64,000 nucleotides of DNA from Streptomyces venezuelae (GCF_008642295.1 NZ_CP029190.1:1798001-1862000), one strand, 5' to 3'; positions 31,757 to 40,671 are shown, counted from the first letter of the stretch. Notes: generated from the letters alone by a model not told the origin. Numbers and translations: made by a program.

Positions 31757-32779
31757 ATGTGGGACAACTCTCCGTTCCCCATGCCGGACGGTGCGAAGAT
31801 CACCGGCCGCCAGGGAGACCAGTACAAGGTGAGCGTGAGCATCCCGTTCGACGTGGACGGGTTCTTCGGGCGCCAGTGCCCCGAGTGCTCGATGCTCTTC
31901 CGCGTCCACGGCGATGACTACGAGGCACTGCCCGATGACCTCCGGCTTTGGTGCGTGTACTGCGGCCACCACACGGTCCACTCGGATTTCCTGACCGATC
32001 AGCAACGCGAGCGAGCCATGGAAACCGCGCGGGCGCTCGGCGCGCAGATCGTGCAGCAGGGGTTCACGAGGATGCTCCGCAAGACACGGAGCTCCTCACG
32101 TCGTGGCCACGTCTCGGTGTCGTTCCGCAGCCGCCCGCGATATCCCCGCCCACTGCCCGAGATTGACGAGGAGCGGCTTGCCCGTACGCGGACGTGCGCG
32201 GGATGCGAGATCCGTTACGGCGTCTTCGGCGAGCACCGCTACTGCCCCTCGTGTGGTCAGCTGCCGGCGGCCACCATCGCCTTCGACGCGCTACAGGCGG
32301 AGACCGCCCGGCTCGACGCACTGGCCTCGCTGCCCGACGAAATCCGGGCCACGCTGCGCGAGCAGGGTGTGTTCACCCGCAGCTGGGTCGACACCATCGA
32401 GAATGTCGTGGGTGTCGTGGAAGCACTCGGATCCTCTGTGTTCCACGAGTACGTCACGGACGCGGCAGATCGGCTGCGCGGCAAGGGGAGTGTCTTCCAG
32501 CGGCTGGACGACATGGCGGACCTCTTCGTCTCGGCCGGATTCCCCGGCGTACGCGGTTCGCTGGAGTCGTCCGTCTGGCAGCGGCTGCTCCGGACCTGGG
32601 CGGCGCGGCATGTTTTCACCCACAACGACGGTGTCGTCGACGAGAAGTACCTGCGGCGAGTGCCCACTTCCAGATCCTCCGTCGGCCAACGGCTGGTGAT
32701 CTCGGATGCCGACTGCCGGGAGGCGGTCGACGACGCCACCGCACTGTGCCGGGTGCTCGTTGATATCAGACCCCAGTAG
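31757..32779 (+). CDS. Zinc-ribbon protein with HEPN-like RNase motif
   Basis: I know no name for this 340-residue protein. Two Cys4 zinc ribbons are visible: CPEC (40-43) with CVYC (66-69), and CAGC (147-150) with CPSC (162-165). The C-terminal half is helical and ends in RHVFTHNDGVVDEKYLRR, where Arg284-x4-His289 has the form of the RX4-6H catalytic motif of HEPN ribonucleases and is followed by the HNxGxVDEKY pattern often seen in stand-alone HEPN proteins. It may therefore cleave RNA. The gene is solitary, lies at the edge of the arsenic island and overlaps the convergent MFS gene by 14 bases. Confidence 0.65.
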   Translation: MWDNSPFPMPDGAKITGRQGDQYKVSVSIPFDVDGFFGRQCPECSMLFRVHGDDYEALPDDLRLWCVYCGHHTVHSDFLTDQQRERAMETARALGAQIVQQGFTRMLRKTRSSSRRGHVSVSFRSRPRYPRPLPEIDEERLARTRTCAGCEIRYGVFGEHRYCPSCGQLPAATIAFDALQAETARLDALASLPDEIRATLREQGVFTRSWVDTIENVVGVVEALGSSVFHEYVTDAADRLRGKGSVFQRLDDMADLFVSAGFPGVRGSLESSVWQRLLRTWAARHVFTHNDGVVDEKYLRRVPTSRSSVGQRLVISDADCREAVDDATALCRVLVDIRPQ

Positions 32780-33875
32780 CGCAGGCCTTCTCTCGCGGGG
32801 CGGTTCTCGTCGCCAGGAAAGCTGCCGCGAGGCAGCTTCCGCTCAGGGCAAGGAACAGGTCGCCGTAACCGCCGAGCGGACCGGCGAGGGCGGCTCCGGC
32901 CCAAGGGGCGAGGGCGGCGGCGATGGTGGCCGGGGCTGTAAGGAGGGCGGAGAGGCGACCGTAGTGGGTGGTCCCCCAGCGGTCGGTGACCGCCGTGGCC
33001 TGGAGCAGGGTGAGGTTGCCCCGTACCACTCCGGCGAGCACGGAGAGCAGGACGAGGAGCGGGATCGGGCCCGGGACCAGCGCGAGGGCAGCGGTGGTGG
33101 CGCCGCCAAGGGCGATCAGGGCGGCGGTTCGGGTGGTGACGGTCGTACGGGTGGCGAGCGTGGCATAGAGGGTTCGGCCGAGGGTCTGGCCGGCGCCGCC
33201 GAGGCCGAGGGCCCACGCGGCGGTGGTCGGGCTCGCGCCCCGCTGTTCGAGGAGTGGTACGAGCCCGATGACGACCGCGTACATGGCGAAGCCGGAGAGG
33301 GTGAACGCGGTGGCGAGCGGGACGAAGGGCCTGCTGCGTGCGGTTCGGTCGTCTCCGGTCGGCTGTTCGGGGTCCTGGGTCTGTGGGGCTGGTGGCCAGG
33401 GAGCGCGTAGGGCGAGGGCGTGGGCGGGGAGAGTGATCGCGGCGAGCACGCCTGCCAGGACGAGGTAGGTCGTGCGCCAGTCGAGGTGGTCGGCGAGGGT
33501 GGCGGTGAGCGGGGCGAAGACGGTGGAGGCGAGGCCGCCCGCGAGGGTGACGATCGTGAGGGCGCGGACGCGGTCGGGCCCCCACCAGCGGGTGAGTGCG
33601 GCGAAGGCGGGGTGGTAGAAGGTGGCGGCCATCGCGATGCCGGTCAGGGCCCAGGCGGTGTAGAAGACAGGGAGGTTGGGGGCAAAGGCCACGGACAGCA
33701 CGCCTGTGACCGCGAGGGCGGAGCCCCCTGTCATGACCAAGTGGGGGCCGCGTCGGTCCAGGATGCGGCCGATCGGCACGCCTGCGGCTGCGGAGACGAG
33801 GAGGGCCAGGGAGAACGCGCCCGACGTGGTACCTGACGACCAGCCGGTGTCGGCCGTGATGCGGGAGAGCAGCAC
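32766..33875 (-). pseudogene. MFS transporter lacking its first helix
   Basis: The 369-residue frame is clearly an MFS permease (GVPIGRILDRRGPHLVMTGG loop motif), but it begins in the middle: VYYAFPVLL, the normal end of helix 1, is in frame upstream of the GTG with no start, and the preceding helix is missing. Just upstream sits the strong hairpin at 33909-33947 that probably terminates the flavoprotein gene. The 5' end appears deleted, so expression and function are doubtful. Confidence 0.7.
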
Positions 33876-33908
33876 GGGGAAGGCGTAGTAGACGCGGGCA
33901 GCACGGCG

Positions 33909-33947
33909 CGGGGCCGCGACCGGACCCCCGTCCCGGTCGCGGCCCCG
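33909..33947 (-). terminator. Terminator hairpin after the arsenic flavoprotein gene
   Basis: A perfect 15-bp stem (CGGGGCCGCGACCGG and complement) closes a 9-base loop, 23 bases past the stop codon of the flavoprotein gene and directly before the truncated MFS gene. Confidence 0.8.
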
Positions 33948-33969
33948 CTCGTGCGGGTGTTCAGATCGG

Positions 33970-35343
33970 TCACGAGCCGCAGGACGGCGCAGGGCTCGTG
34001 GTGCCGAGCTGGATCAGCGCCGGCGCCGGGGCGCAGCAGCCACCGCCATCGGTCGCCGTGTCGGTGTCGGGCTGGTCGAAGAGGCCGGCGCCGCCGCAGA
34101 CTCCGGTCTCCGGGAGGACGAGTTCCACGCGTTCCGCGGACTCGCGGTCGCCTGCGATGGCGGCGACGACGGAGCGGACCTGCTCGTAGCCGGTGAGGGC
34201 GAGGAAGGTCGGGGCGCGGCCGTACGACTTCATGCCGACCAGGTAGACGCCTTCCTCCGGGTGGGAGAGCTCCTTCACGCCGTGCGGGTAGACGGTGCCG
34301 CAGGAGTGCTGGTTCGGGTCGATCAGCGGGGCGAGCTCGACGGGGGCCTGGAGGCGTTCGTCGAGGTTGAGGCGGAGTTCGTCGAGGAAGGACAGGTCGG
34401 GGCGGAAGCCGGTGAGGACGATGACCTCGTCGACCGGGGCGAGCCGGCGGCCGTCCTCCGCCACGAGGACGAGCTGCTCGCCGTCGCGCTCGATCGACTC
34501 CGTGCGGAAGCCGGTGACGGCGTCGGCGTGGCCCTCGTCGACGGCGGTCTTGGCGGCGAGGCCGAGGGCGCCACGGGCGGGGAGCTGGTCGGCCGTGCCG
34601 CCGCCGAAGGTGGAGCCGGAGATGCCGCGGCGCAGGATCCACACCGCCTTGGTTCCCTCGCCGTCCTCGGCTTTGGCCAGGTCGGCGAGGGAAGCGAGAG
34701 CGGTGAACGCGGAGGCGCCGGAGCCGATGACGGCGGTGCGCTTGCCCGCGTATCGGGCACGGGCGGCCGGGTCCTTGAGGTCCGGGACGCGGTAGGTGAC
34801 GCGGTCGGCTGCGGCCTTCTCGCCGAGGGCCGGCAGGCCGGAGGCGCCGGCCGGGCTCGGGACGGCCCAGGTGCCGGAGGCGTCGATCACCGCGCGGGCG
34901 AAGAGTCGCTCCTCACGCCCGTCGGCGTGGGTGACGTAAACGACGAAGGGCTGGGTCTCGCGGTCGGAGTCGACGATCCGGTCGCGGCCGGAGCGGGAAA
35001 CGCCGGTAACCGTGGCTCCGAAGCGGACCTTGTCGCCGAGGACGTCGGCCAGCGGCTGGAGGTACTTCTCCGCCCAGTCGCCGCCGGTCGGGTACGTCTT
35101 CACATCGGGCTTCACCCAGCCGGTCGGCGCGAGGAGCTTCTCGGCGGCCGGGTCCGTGACCTCGCCCCAGGTGGAGAACAGCCGGACGTGCGCCCAGTCG
35201 CGCACCGCAGCGCCGGCGGCCGGTCCGGCCTCCAGGACGAGCGGTTCCAGTCCGCGCTCGACGAGGTGGGCGGCGGCGGCCAGGCCGGCGGGCCCGGCAC
35301 CGATCACGAGGACGGGCAGCTGGTCGGTGGCGATGGCGTTCAT
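33970..35343 (-). CDS. Flavin-dependent monooxygenase, ArsO-like, with Cys-rich tail
   Basis: This 457-residue FAD/NADPH enzyme has a Rossmann motif near the start (VLVIGAGPAGLAAAAHLVE), a second nucleotide-binding site (TAVIGSGASAFTALASLA) and the DLSFLDELRLNLDERLQAP C-terminal lobe. The last 45 residues carry several Cys (GVCGGAG, GGGCCAPAP, final PSCGS) that could bind arsenite. ATG 35343 has AAGGGGAA just upstream. It diverges from arsR across a palindromic operator. Its role in arsenic metabolism is inferred from position and from resemblance to ArsO of Streptomyces ars operons. Confidence 0.78.
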   Translation of the reverse strand: MNAIATDQLPVLVIGAGPAGLAAAAHLVERGLEPLVLEAGPAAGAAVRDWAHVRLFSTWGEVTDPAAEKLLAPTGWVKPDVKTYPTGGDWAEKYLQPLADVLGDKVRFGATVTGVSRSGRDRIVDSDRETQPFVVYVTHADGREERLFARAVIDASGTWAVPSPAGASGLPALGEKAAADRVTYRVPDLKDPAARARYAGKRTAVIGSGASAFTALASLADLAKAEDGEGTKAVWILRRGISGSTFGGGTADQLPARGALGLAAKTAVDEGHADAVTGFRTESIERDGEQLVLVAEDGRRLAPVDEVIVLTGFRPDLSFLDELRLNLDERLQAPVELAPLIDPNQHSCGTVYPHGVKELSHPEEGVYLVGMKSYGRAPTFLALTGYEQVRSVVAAIAGDRESAERVELVLPETGVCGGAGLFDQPDTDTATDGGGCCAPAPALIQLGTTSPAPSCGS

Positions 35344-35403
35344 GACGGTTCCCCTTGCTTCGACGGTTGCCGATCTCTTCGTGGCCCAGGATGGCACTCG
35401 ATA

Positions 35404-35433
35404 TCGATGAACGTCAACATAGACATTCATCGA
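35404..35433. promoter_or_regulatory. Palindromic ArsR operator candidate
   Basis: TCGATGAA and TTCATCGA form a perfect 8-bp inverted repeat around 14 bases. The spacer contains GTCAACATAGA (35413-35423), repeated at 35497-35507 just before arsR. Together they look like the operator controlling both divergent genes. Confidence 0.65.
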
Positions 35434-35510
35434 ATCTGCGTGCTCAGGCGCTTCCCTCCGGGTGAAGCATCGACCGATTGCCCTGCTTCGACGTGTGTCA
35501 ACATAGATGC

Positions 35511-35873
35511 ATGCCGAATGCCACCGTGTTGCCGCTGCTGGAGCCCGAGGTCGAGCCGTGCTGCCCGCCCCTGGCCGAGCGTCCGCTGACGGCCGAGGAG
35601 GCCGAGCGGACCGCGAGGATGTTCAAGGCGCTCGGCGACCCGGTCCGGCTGCGGCTGTTCTCCGCCGTCGCCTCACACGAGGGCGGAGAGGCATGTGTGT
35701 GCGACATCTCCGACGTCGGCGTCTCCCAGCCGACGGTCTCGCACCACCTGAAGAAGCTGAAGGAGGCCGGACTGTTGTCCTCCGAGAGGCGCGGCACCTG
35801 GGTCTACTACCGCGTCGAGCCCGCCGTCCTGGCCGCCATGGGACAGCTGCTCACCAAGGCTGCCGCCGCGTGA
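35511..35873 (+). CDS. arsR: ArsR-family arsenite-responsive repressor
   Basis: This 120-residue winged-helix repressor has the core LGDPVRLRLFSAVASHEGGEA, then CVCDISDVGVSQPTVSHHLKK, in which CVC is the classical As(III)-binding Cys pair in the alpha-3 helix of ArsR, and GTWVYYRVEPAVL as the wing. A further CC pair near residue 17 could join in. The ATG at 35511 lies only four bases after the GTCAACATAGA repeat, so the mRNA may be leaderless or nearly so. It overlaps the acetyltransferase gene by 4 bases. Confidence 0.92.
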   Translation: MPNATVLPLLEPEVEPCCPPLAERPLTAEEAERTARMFKALGDPVRLRLFSAVASHEGGEACVCDISDVGVSQPTVSHHLKKLKEAGLLSSERRGTWVYYRVEPAVLAAMGQLLTKAAAA

Positions 35874-36370
35874 CCACCTCCTCCCTGGTGGTTCCGCTCA
35901 CCGCCGCACACGCCGACGAAGTGATCGCGATCTACCAGGCCGGCATCGACGAGGGCAACGCCACCTTCGAGACCACGGCACCGAGCTGGGAACAGTTCGA
36001 CGCGGCCAAGCTGCCCGGGCATCGCTTCGCCGCCGTGGACGAGACCGGCCGTGTCCTTGGCTGGGTCGCCGCGTCGAAGGTGTCCGACCGGTGCGCGTAC
36101 GCGGGCGTGGTCGAGCACTCCGTCTACGTCCACCCGGATGCCCGGGGCCGGGGCGTCGCCTCCGCGCTGCTGAAGGCACTGGTCAACTCCACCGAGGCGG
36201 CGGGGATCTGGACCATCCAGTCCGGCATCTTCCCCGAGAACACCGCGAGCCTGGCCGTCCACGAGCGGGCTGGCTTCCGGGTCATCGGCACCCGCGAACG
36301 AATCGGCCGTCACCACGAGGCGTGGCGGGACGTCGTCCTGGTCGAGCGCCGCAGCAGCACCGTGGTGTAA
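35870..36370 (+). CDS. arsN: GNAT acetyltransferase, ArsN/phosphinothricin-type
   Basis: This 166-residue GNAT protein of the phosphinothricin acetyltransferase group has IYQAGIDEGNATFETTAP at the start, VYVHPDARGRGVASALLKAL as the acetyl-CoA-binding motif and NTASLAVHERAGFRVIG. ArsN proteins of this type in ars operons acetylate the arsenic antibiotic arsinothricin. Coupling to arsR by a GTGA overlap supports that reading. A general drug-detoxifying acetyltransferase is the alternative. Confidence 0.8.
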   Translation: MTTSSLVVPLTAAHADEVIAIYQAGIDEGNATFETTAPSWEQFDAAKLPGHRFAAVDETGRVLGWVAASKVSDRCAYAGVVEHSVYVHPDARGRGVASALLKALVNSTEAAGIWTIQSGIFPENTASLAVHERAGFRVIGTRERIGRHHEAWRDVVLVERRSSTVV

Positions 36371-36486
36371 GCCCCGTTGAGGGTTTGGAGCTCTCCACCA
36401 AACGGCGCGCGGGTCGCCGGTGCCTTTGGCCGAAGGATGAGCCGGCCCATGGCGGGCGGGGCGTGAGGCAAGCGAAGATCCCTGCC

Positions 36487-37299
36487 ATGGCCGTGAACAA
36501 GGACCTCATCGCGACGACAACCAACTCAGCCCCATGGGTGTTCGCCGCAGGTGGGGCCGTCGGCGTTCTCGGCGGGATGATCGGCCTGGGCGGCGCGGAG
36601 TTCCGCCTGCCACTGCTGATCGGAGTCTTCGGTTTCGCCGCTCTCTCGGCCGTGATCCTGAACAAGGCGATGAGCCTGGTCGTGGTCCTCGTGGCGCTGC
36701 CCGCCCGTTTTGCTGCGGTGCCGCCGTCCGAGGTCTTCGGGCACTGGCCCGTCGCGGTCAACCTGTTGGCAGGCAGCCTGCTCGGCGCGTGGGCCGGTGC
36801 GTCGTGGGTAGTGCGGATGCGGAGCGCCACCCTGTACAAGGTGCTGGCCGTGCTGATGGTGCTCATGGCCGCGGCGCTGGTGGTCACGCATGCCACCGCC
36901 CTGGGATCGCTCGCGTTGCCCCTGGTGGCTCAAGTGGCCTGCGGCGTGGTGGCCGGCTTCGGCATCGGCGTGGTTGCCGCGATCATGGGTGTGGCCAGCG
37001 GCGAACTGCTGATCCCAACCATCGTGCTGCTCTTCGCGGTCGACATCAAAGCAGCCGGCAGCCTGTCACTGCTTGTGTCCCTGCCGACGATGCTGGTCGC
37101 CTTCGCCCGCTACAGCCGTGACGGCAGCTTCAAGGTGCTCGGCGCCAACCTCCGCTTCGCAACGACCATGATCAGCGGTTCCGTCGCCGGTGCGCTGGTG
37201 GGTGGAGCGCTGCTCGGAGTCGTCCCGGATCTTCTGCTGATTCCCGCCCTGGCCATGGTTCTGCTCGTCTCCGCCGTCAAGGTCGCCCGGCACGGCTGA
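36487..37299 (+). CDS. TauE/SafE-type permease
   Basis: This 270-residue integral membrane protein has about eight helices and the two-repeat pattern of the sulfite exporter TauE/SafE family: GAVGVLGGMIGLGGAEFRLPLL in the first half and GFGIGVVAAIMGVASGELLIP in the second. These export sulfite, organosulfonates or related anions. In this island it might export an arsenic species or organoarsenical, but that is inference. It follows arsN by 116 bp without a clear terminator. Confidence 0.82.
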   Translation: MAVNKDLIATTTNSAPWVFAAGGAVGVLGGMIGLGGAEFRLPLLIGVFGFAALSAVILNKAMSLVVVLVALPARFAAVPPSEVFGHWPVAVNLLAGSLLGAWAGASWVVRMRSATLYKVLAVLMVLMAAALVVTHATALGSLALPLVAQVACGVVAGFGIGVVAAIMGVASGELLIPTIVLLFAVDIKAAGSLSLLVSLPTMLVAFARYSRDGSFKVLGANLRFATTMISGSVAGALVGGALLGVVPDLLLIPALAMVLLVSAVKVARHG

Positions 37300-37316
37300 C
37301 CACCGAGGGATCGCTG

Positions 37317-38372
37317 TCAGCGCAGCAGATCCGCGATCCTCCGGGCGGCGTCGCGGGCGGGGCGGCCGACGCCGATGAGGGTGGCGGAGGCGGGGCCGGT
37401 CCAGTCGCCGTAGCCGATCAGGTGGAGGCGGGGTTCACCCAGGGCCTGGGTGCCGGCGGTGGGGATGTGGCCCCGGGGGCCGCGCAGGCCGAGCGGGGCC
37501 AGGTGGGAGAGGGCGGGGCGGAAACCGGTGCACCACATGATCGCGTCCGCCTCGGCAGTCATGCCGTCGGCCCAGACAACCCGGGTCTCAGTGAGGCGGG
37601 TGAACATGGGCTGGGCCTTGAGCAGGCCGGCGTCACGGGCGGTACGGACGGGCGGCACGGCGACGATGTCGCCCAGCGAGGCGACGCCGCCAGTGTCGGT
37701 GCGGCCTTCGTCCAGGGCGCGGCGGCGGGCGGTGGCGTGGTCGAAGAGGGTCCGGCCGTCGATGTCGTCGGCGAGGTAGCGCGGTTCGCGCAGGGTGACC
37801 CAGGTCAGGTCGGTGTCGTACGCGAGGTCGGCAGCGATCTGGGCGCCGGAGTTGCCACCGCCGACCACGATCACCTTCTGTCCGGCGAAGTCGGCCGCGC
37901 TGCGGTACTCCACGGTGTGGCGCTGGGCGCCCTGGAACTCCGTACGTCCGGGAACGGCGGGGATGAAAGGCCGCGACCAGGTGCCGGTGGCACTGATGAC
38001 CGCCCGTGCCAGCCATGTACCGGAGTCGGTCTCGACGCGCAGGAGTGCGCCGTCACGGTGGACACCGGCCACACGTACGGGGCGGTGGACCGAGAGGTCG
38101 TACCGCTGCTCATAGTCGGTCAGGTAGTCGACGACATGACCGGCGTCCGGGTACGTCTCACCCGGCTGCGGGGGCATGAGACGGCCAGGGAGGGAGGAGT
38201 ACGCGGCAGGCGAGAAGAGGTGGAGGGAGTCCCAGGTGTGCTGCCAGGCACCGCCCGGCGTCGACTGCGCGTCGAGGATGGCGAAGTCCAGGCCAAGGCG
38301 GCGCAGGTGGTAGCCGGCGGCGAGCCCGGACTGGCCACCGCCGATCACCATCACGTCCACGGCCTGGGTCAC
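37317..38372 (-). CDS. arsO: Flavin-dependent monooxygenase ArsO
   Basis: This 351-residue NADPH/FAD monooxygenase has VMVIGGGQSGLAAGYHLRRLG at the N-terminus, the central NADPH motif KVIVVGGGNSGAQIAADLAY, and WCTGFRPALSHLAPLGL. Size and motifs fit ArsO of actinobacterial ars clusters. The GTG at 38372 overlaps the aquaporin stop (GTGA), so repressor, channel and monooxygenase (39494 to 37317) form one operon. Its reaction in arsenic resistance is not settled. Confidence 0.85.
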   Translation of the reverse strand: MTQAVDVMVIGGGQSGLAAGYHLRRLGLDFAILDAQSTPGGAWQHTWDSLHLFSPAAYSSLPGRLMPPQPGETYPDAGHVVDYLTDYEQRYDLSVHRPVRVAGVHRDGALLRVETDSGTWLARAVISATGTWSRPFIPAVPGRTEFQGAQRHTVEYRSAADFAGQKVIVVGGGNSGAQIAADLAYDTDLTWVTLREPRYLADDIDGRTLFDHATARRRALDEGRTDTGGVASLGDIVAVPPVRTARDAGLLKAQPMFTRLTETRVVWADGMTAEADAIMWCTGFRPALSHLAPLGLRGPRGHIPTAGTQALGEPRLHLIGYGDWTGPASATLIGVGRPARDAARRIADLLR

Positions 38373-39139
38373 TCCGCGTCGGCCTTGCCGCGCATGAAGA
38401 TGACCGCGACCAGGGCCAGGCCCACGGCCGCCCCGATCAGCTGCATGCCGACGAACGCGGGCACCGAGCTCGGCGCGATGCCGGCGAAGGTGTCGGTGAA
38501 CGCGCGGCCGATCGTCACTGCGGGGTTGGCGAAGGAGGTGGAGGAGGTGAACCAGTAGGCGGCGCCGATGTACGAGGCGACGGCGACGGGCGCGAAGCGG
38601 AGCCGGTCGGTGCGGGCCAGGCCGAAGATCAGCAGGATGAGGCCGGCAGTGGCGACGACCTCACCGAGGAGGAGGTTGCCGGCGGAGCGGTCGTGGGTGG
38701 ACCACTTCACCAGCGGCTCGCCGAACATCGCGTCGGCCAGGATCGCGCCGAGGATCCCGCCGACGATCTGCGACGGGACATAGACGGCGAGGTCGCGGGC
38801 GTTCACCCCGGCGCCGCCCCGGCGGGCAGTCCACCACTCGGCCAGGGTGACGGCCGGGTTGAAATGCGCGCCGGACACCGGGCCGAGAAGAGCGATCAGC
38901 ACGCCGAGGCCGAAGACGGTGGCCGTGGAGTTGGCCAGGAGCTGCAGAGCGACGTCGTCGGTGAGCTTCGTGGCCTGGATGCCGGAGCCGACGACGATCG
39001 CCACCAGGGCGGCGGTGCCCACCAGCTCGGCAGCGGCGCGGGCGATCAGCGGGGTACGGGGCGGGGTGGCGCCGGGGGCGGGCTGCGGCGACAGGTCGGC
39101 GGCTATGGCGTCGCTCGCGGCGGGCTCGGTGGCGGTCAC
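38369..39139 (-). CDS. Aquaporin/MIP channel (AqpS-like)
   Basis: This 256-residue six-helix channel has both NPA boxes, SGAHFNPAVTLAEWW and TSFANPAVTIGRAF. In Sinorhizobium and in actinobacterial ars operons, AqpS passes arsenite made by ArsC out of the cell, replacing the ArsB pump; no arsB or acr3 is present in this window. GTG 39139 is chosen for GAGGAGG eight bases upstream. Confidence 0.88.
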   Translation of the reverse strand: MTATEPAASDAIAADLSPQPAPGATPPRTPLIARAAAELVGTAALVAIVVGSGIQATKLTDDVALQLLANSTATVFGLGVLIALLGPVSGAHFNPAVTLAEWWTARRGGAGVNARDLAVYVPSQIVGGILGAILADAMFGEPLVKWSTHDRSAGNLLLGEVVATAGLILLIFGLARTDRLRFAPVAVASYIGAAYWFTSSTSFANPAVTIGRAFTDTFAGIAPSSVPAFVGMQLIGAAVGLALVAVIFMRGKADAE

Positions 39140-39179
39140 GGGATGGGCCTCCTCGGGCAGTTGAGGCACTGGGGCAGAG

Positions 39180-39494
39180 TCAGGGACAGGACCGCTTGAA
39201 GTTCGCCTCGGCGGTCAGACGCGCGGTCTGCGCCAGCGCGGCGAACTGGCCGGCGAGCTGCTCGATGACGTCCAGCTTGAGCCGGTAGTAGGTGAACCGG
39301 CCGCAGGGTTCCGTCTCCACTACCCCGGCCTCGCGCAGCACTCTCAGGTGGTTGGAGAGGTTGGTCTGCTTGGCACCGGTCTCCTCCACGAGGTGGGTGG
39401 TGCAGAGCGTCTCGCGGGCGAGAAGGGTCACGATCTGAAGGCGCAGGGGGTCTCCCAGCACCCGGATCAGATCAGTATCGACTGACGTCATCAT
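39180..39494 (-). CDS. arsR: Second ArsR-family repressor
   Basis: This 104-residue ArsR protein has LGDPLRLQIVTLLARETLC, then TTHLVEETGAKQTNLSNHLRV as the recognition helix and CGRFTYYRLKLDVIE as the wing. Its cysteines differ from those of the first ArsR: one before the recognition region, one at EPCGRF and one at the extreme C-terminus (KRSCP), which is the pattern of a different As(III) site. It diverges from arsC over 74 bp with repeated GCTGAT boxes. Confidence 0.9.
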   Translation of the reverse strand: MMTSVDTDLIRVLGDPLRLQIVTLLARETLCTTHLVEETGAKQTNLSNHLRVLREAGVVETEPCGRFTYYRLKLDVIEQLAGQFAALAQTARLTAEANFKRSCP

Positions 39495-39496
39495 GG

Positions 39497-39544
39497 GCTG
39501 ATACTCTCACATCACCCGGTGCTGATACCAGCCTGGGCTGATCT
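39497..39544. promoter_or_regulatory. Repeated GCTGATAC boxes between arsR and arsC
   Basis: GCTGATAC occurs at 39497-39504 and 39521-39528, with GCTGATCT at 39537-39544. They fill the short divergent promoter region and are probably the binding sites of the second ArsR. Confidence 0.5.
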
Positions 39545-39568
39545 CTTTGAACCCGGGGGGTTCACGCC

Positions 39569-40213
39569 ATGGCCGCGTCCTCGCACCCGGTCCTTCCCGA
39601 CGAACGCCTCGCGGCCGGTGCCGCCAAACTCGCCGTGCGCCACCGGGGCCGATTCTCCCCGGAAACCGTGCAGCGGCTGATCGCTGACTCCTATCGGCGA
39701 CTCGCCGCGAACGCGCACGTCCGCACCCACCTCGTCGTGCTCGCGGAGCGGTTCGCCGCGGAGCGTCTGGACGCACTCGCGCACGTCGAGAACCGGACCG
39801 CCGCTGGCGGCGGCCGACCGCGAGTGCTGTTCGTGTGCAGCCACAACGCCGGCCGCTCCCAGCTCGCCGCGGCCCTGCTCGCGCACCGCGCCGGGGAGGA
39901 GGTGATCGTCTCCTCCGCCGGTACCCACCCGTCCGGTGCCGTCGACCCCCACGTGGTCCAGGCGCTCACCGAGTCGGGCGCCGCACTCGACGAGGTCTAC
40001 CCCAAGCCGCTGACCGACGAGGTCGTCCAGGCCGCCGACATCGTGATCACCATGGGCTGCGGCGACGCCTGCCCCATCTTCCCCTGCCACCGTTACCTGG
40101 ACTGGCCGGTCCCCGATCCCGAAGGCGCGCCGATCGCGGTCATACGCGAGATACGCGACGCCCTCGACGCCCGGATCACCGCCCTGCTGGACAGCCTGCC
40201 GTCCGGCTCCTGA
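39569..40213 (+). CDS. arsC: Arsenate reductase ArsC with N-terminal helical domain
   Basis: This 214-residue enzyme has an N-terminal three-helix domain (to about residue 80, RFSPETVQRLIADSYRRLA) followed by a low-molecular-weight phosphatase domain with the catalytic loop FVCSHNAGRSQLAAALL (Cys near 90) and TMGCGDACPIFPC. This two-domain form is typical of actinobacterial, mycothiol/mycoredoxin- or thioredoxin-dependent arsenate reductases. It is the first gene of arsC-arsC-arsT. Confidence 0.9.
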   Translation: MAASSHPVLPDERLAAGAAKLAVRHRGRFSPETVQRLIADSYRRLAANAHVRTHLVVLAERFAAERLDALAHVENRTAAGGGRPRVLFVCSHNAGRSQLAAALLAHRAGEEVIVSSAGTHPSGAVDPHVVQALTESGAALDEVYPKPLTDEVVQAADIVITMGCGDACPIFPCHRYLDWPVPDPEGAPIAVIREIRDALDARITALLDSLPSGS

Positions 40214-40257
40214 GCCATCCCCGTCCCCCGCACCACCCCTGCCCCAAGGAAGTACCG

Positions 40258-40671
40258 ATGACTGCTCCGCTCGCCTCCGTGCTCTTCGTCTGTGTTCACA
40301 ACGCCGGCCGCTCGCAGATGGCCGCCGGGTTCCTGCGCCACCTCGCGGGCGACCGCGTCGAGGTCCGCTCCGCGGGCTCCCTCCCCGGCGACCAGATCAA
40401 CCCCTCCGCCGTGGCCGCGATGGCCGAGCTGGGCATCGACATCTCCGACCAGAAGCCGAAGGTCCTCACCGTCGAGGCCGCCCAGGCGTCCGACTTCATC
40501 ATCACGATGGGCTGCGGCGACGCCTGCCCGTACTTCCCCGGCAAGACCTACCTCGACTGGACCCTGGAGGACCCGGCCGGCCAGGGCGTCGAGGCCGTCC
40601 GCCCCATCCGCGACGAGATCAAGACCCTCATCGAGGGCCTGATCGCCGACATCGACGCCAAGAAGGCGTGA
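40258..40671 (+). CDS. arsC: Arsenate reductase ArsC, single domain
   Basis: This 137-residue low-molecular-weight-phosphatase-type reductase has the catalytic Cys12 in FVCVHNAGRSQMAAGFL, ITMGCGDACPYFPG for the shuttle cysteines, and DQKPKVLTVEAAQ. It reduces arsenate to arsenite with thioredoxin, probably supplied by the next gene. AAGGAAG precedes the ATG. Two different ArsC proteins side by side may use different reductants. Confidence 0.92.
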   Translation: MTAPLASVLFVCVHNAGRSQMAAGFLRHLAGDRVEVRSAGSLPGDQINPSAVAAMAELGIDISDQKPKVLTVEAAQASDFIITMGCGDACPYFPGKTYLDWTLEDPAGQGVEAVRPIRDEIKTLIEGLIADIDAKKA

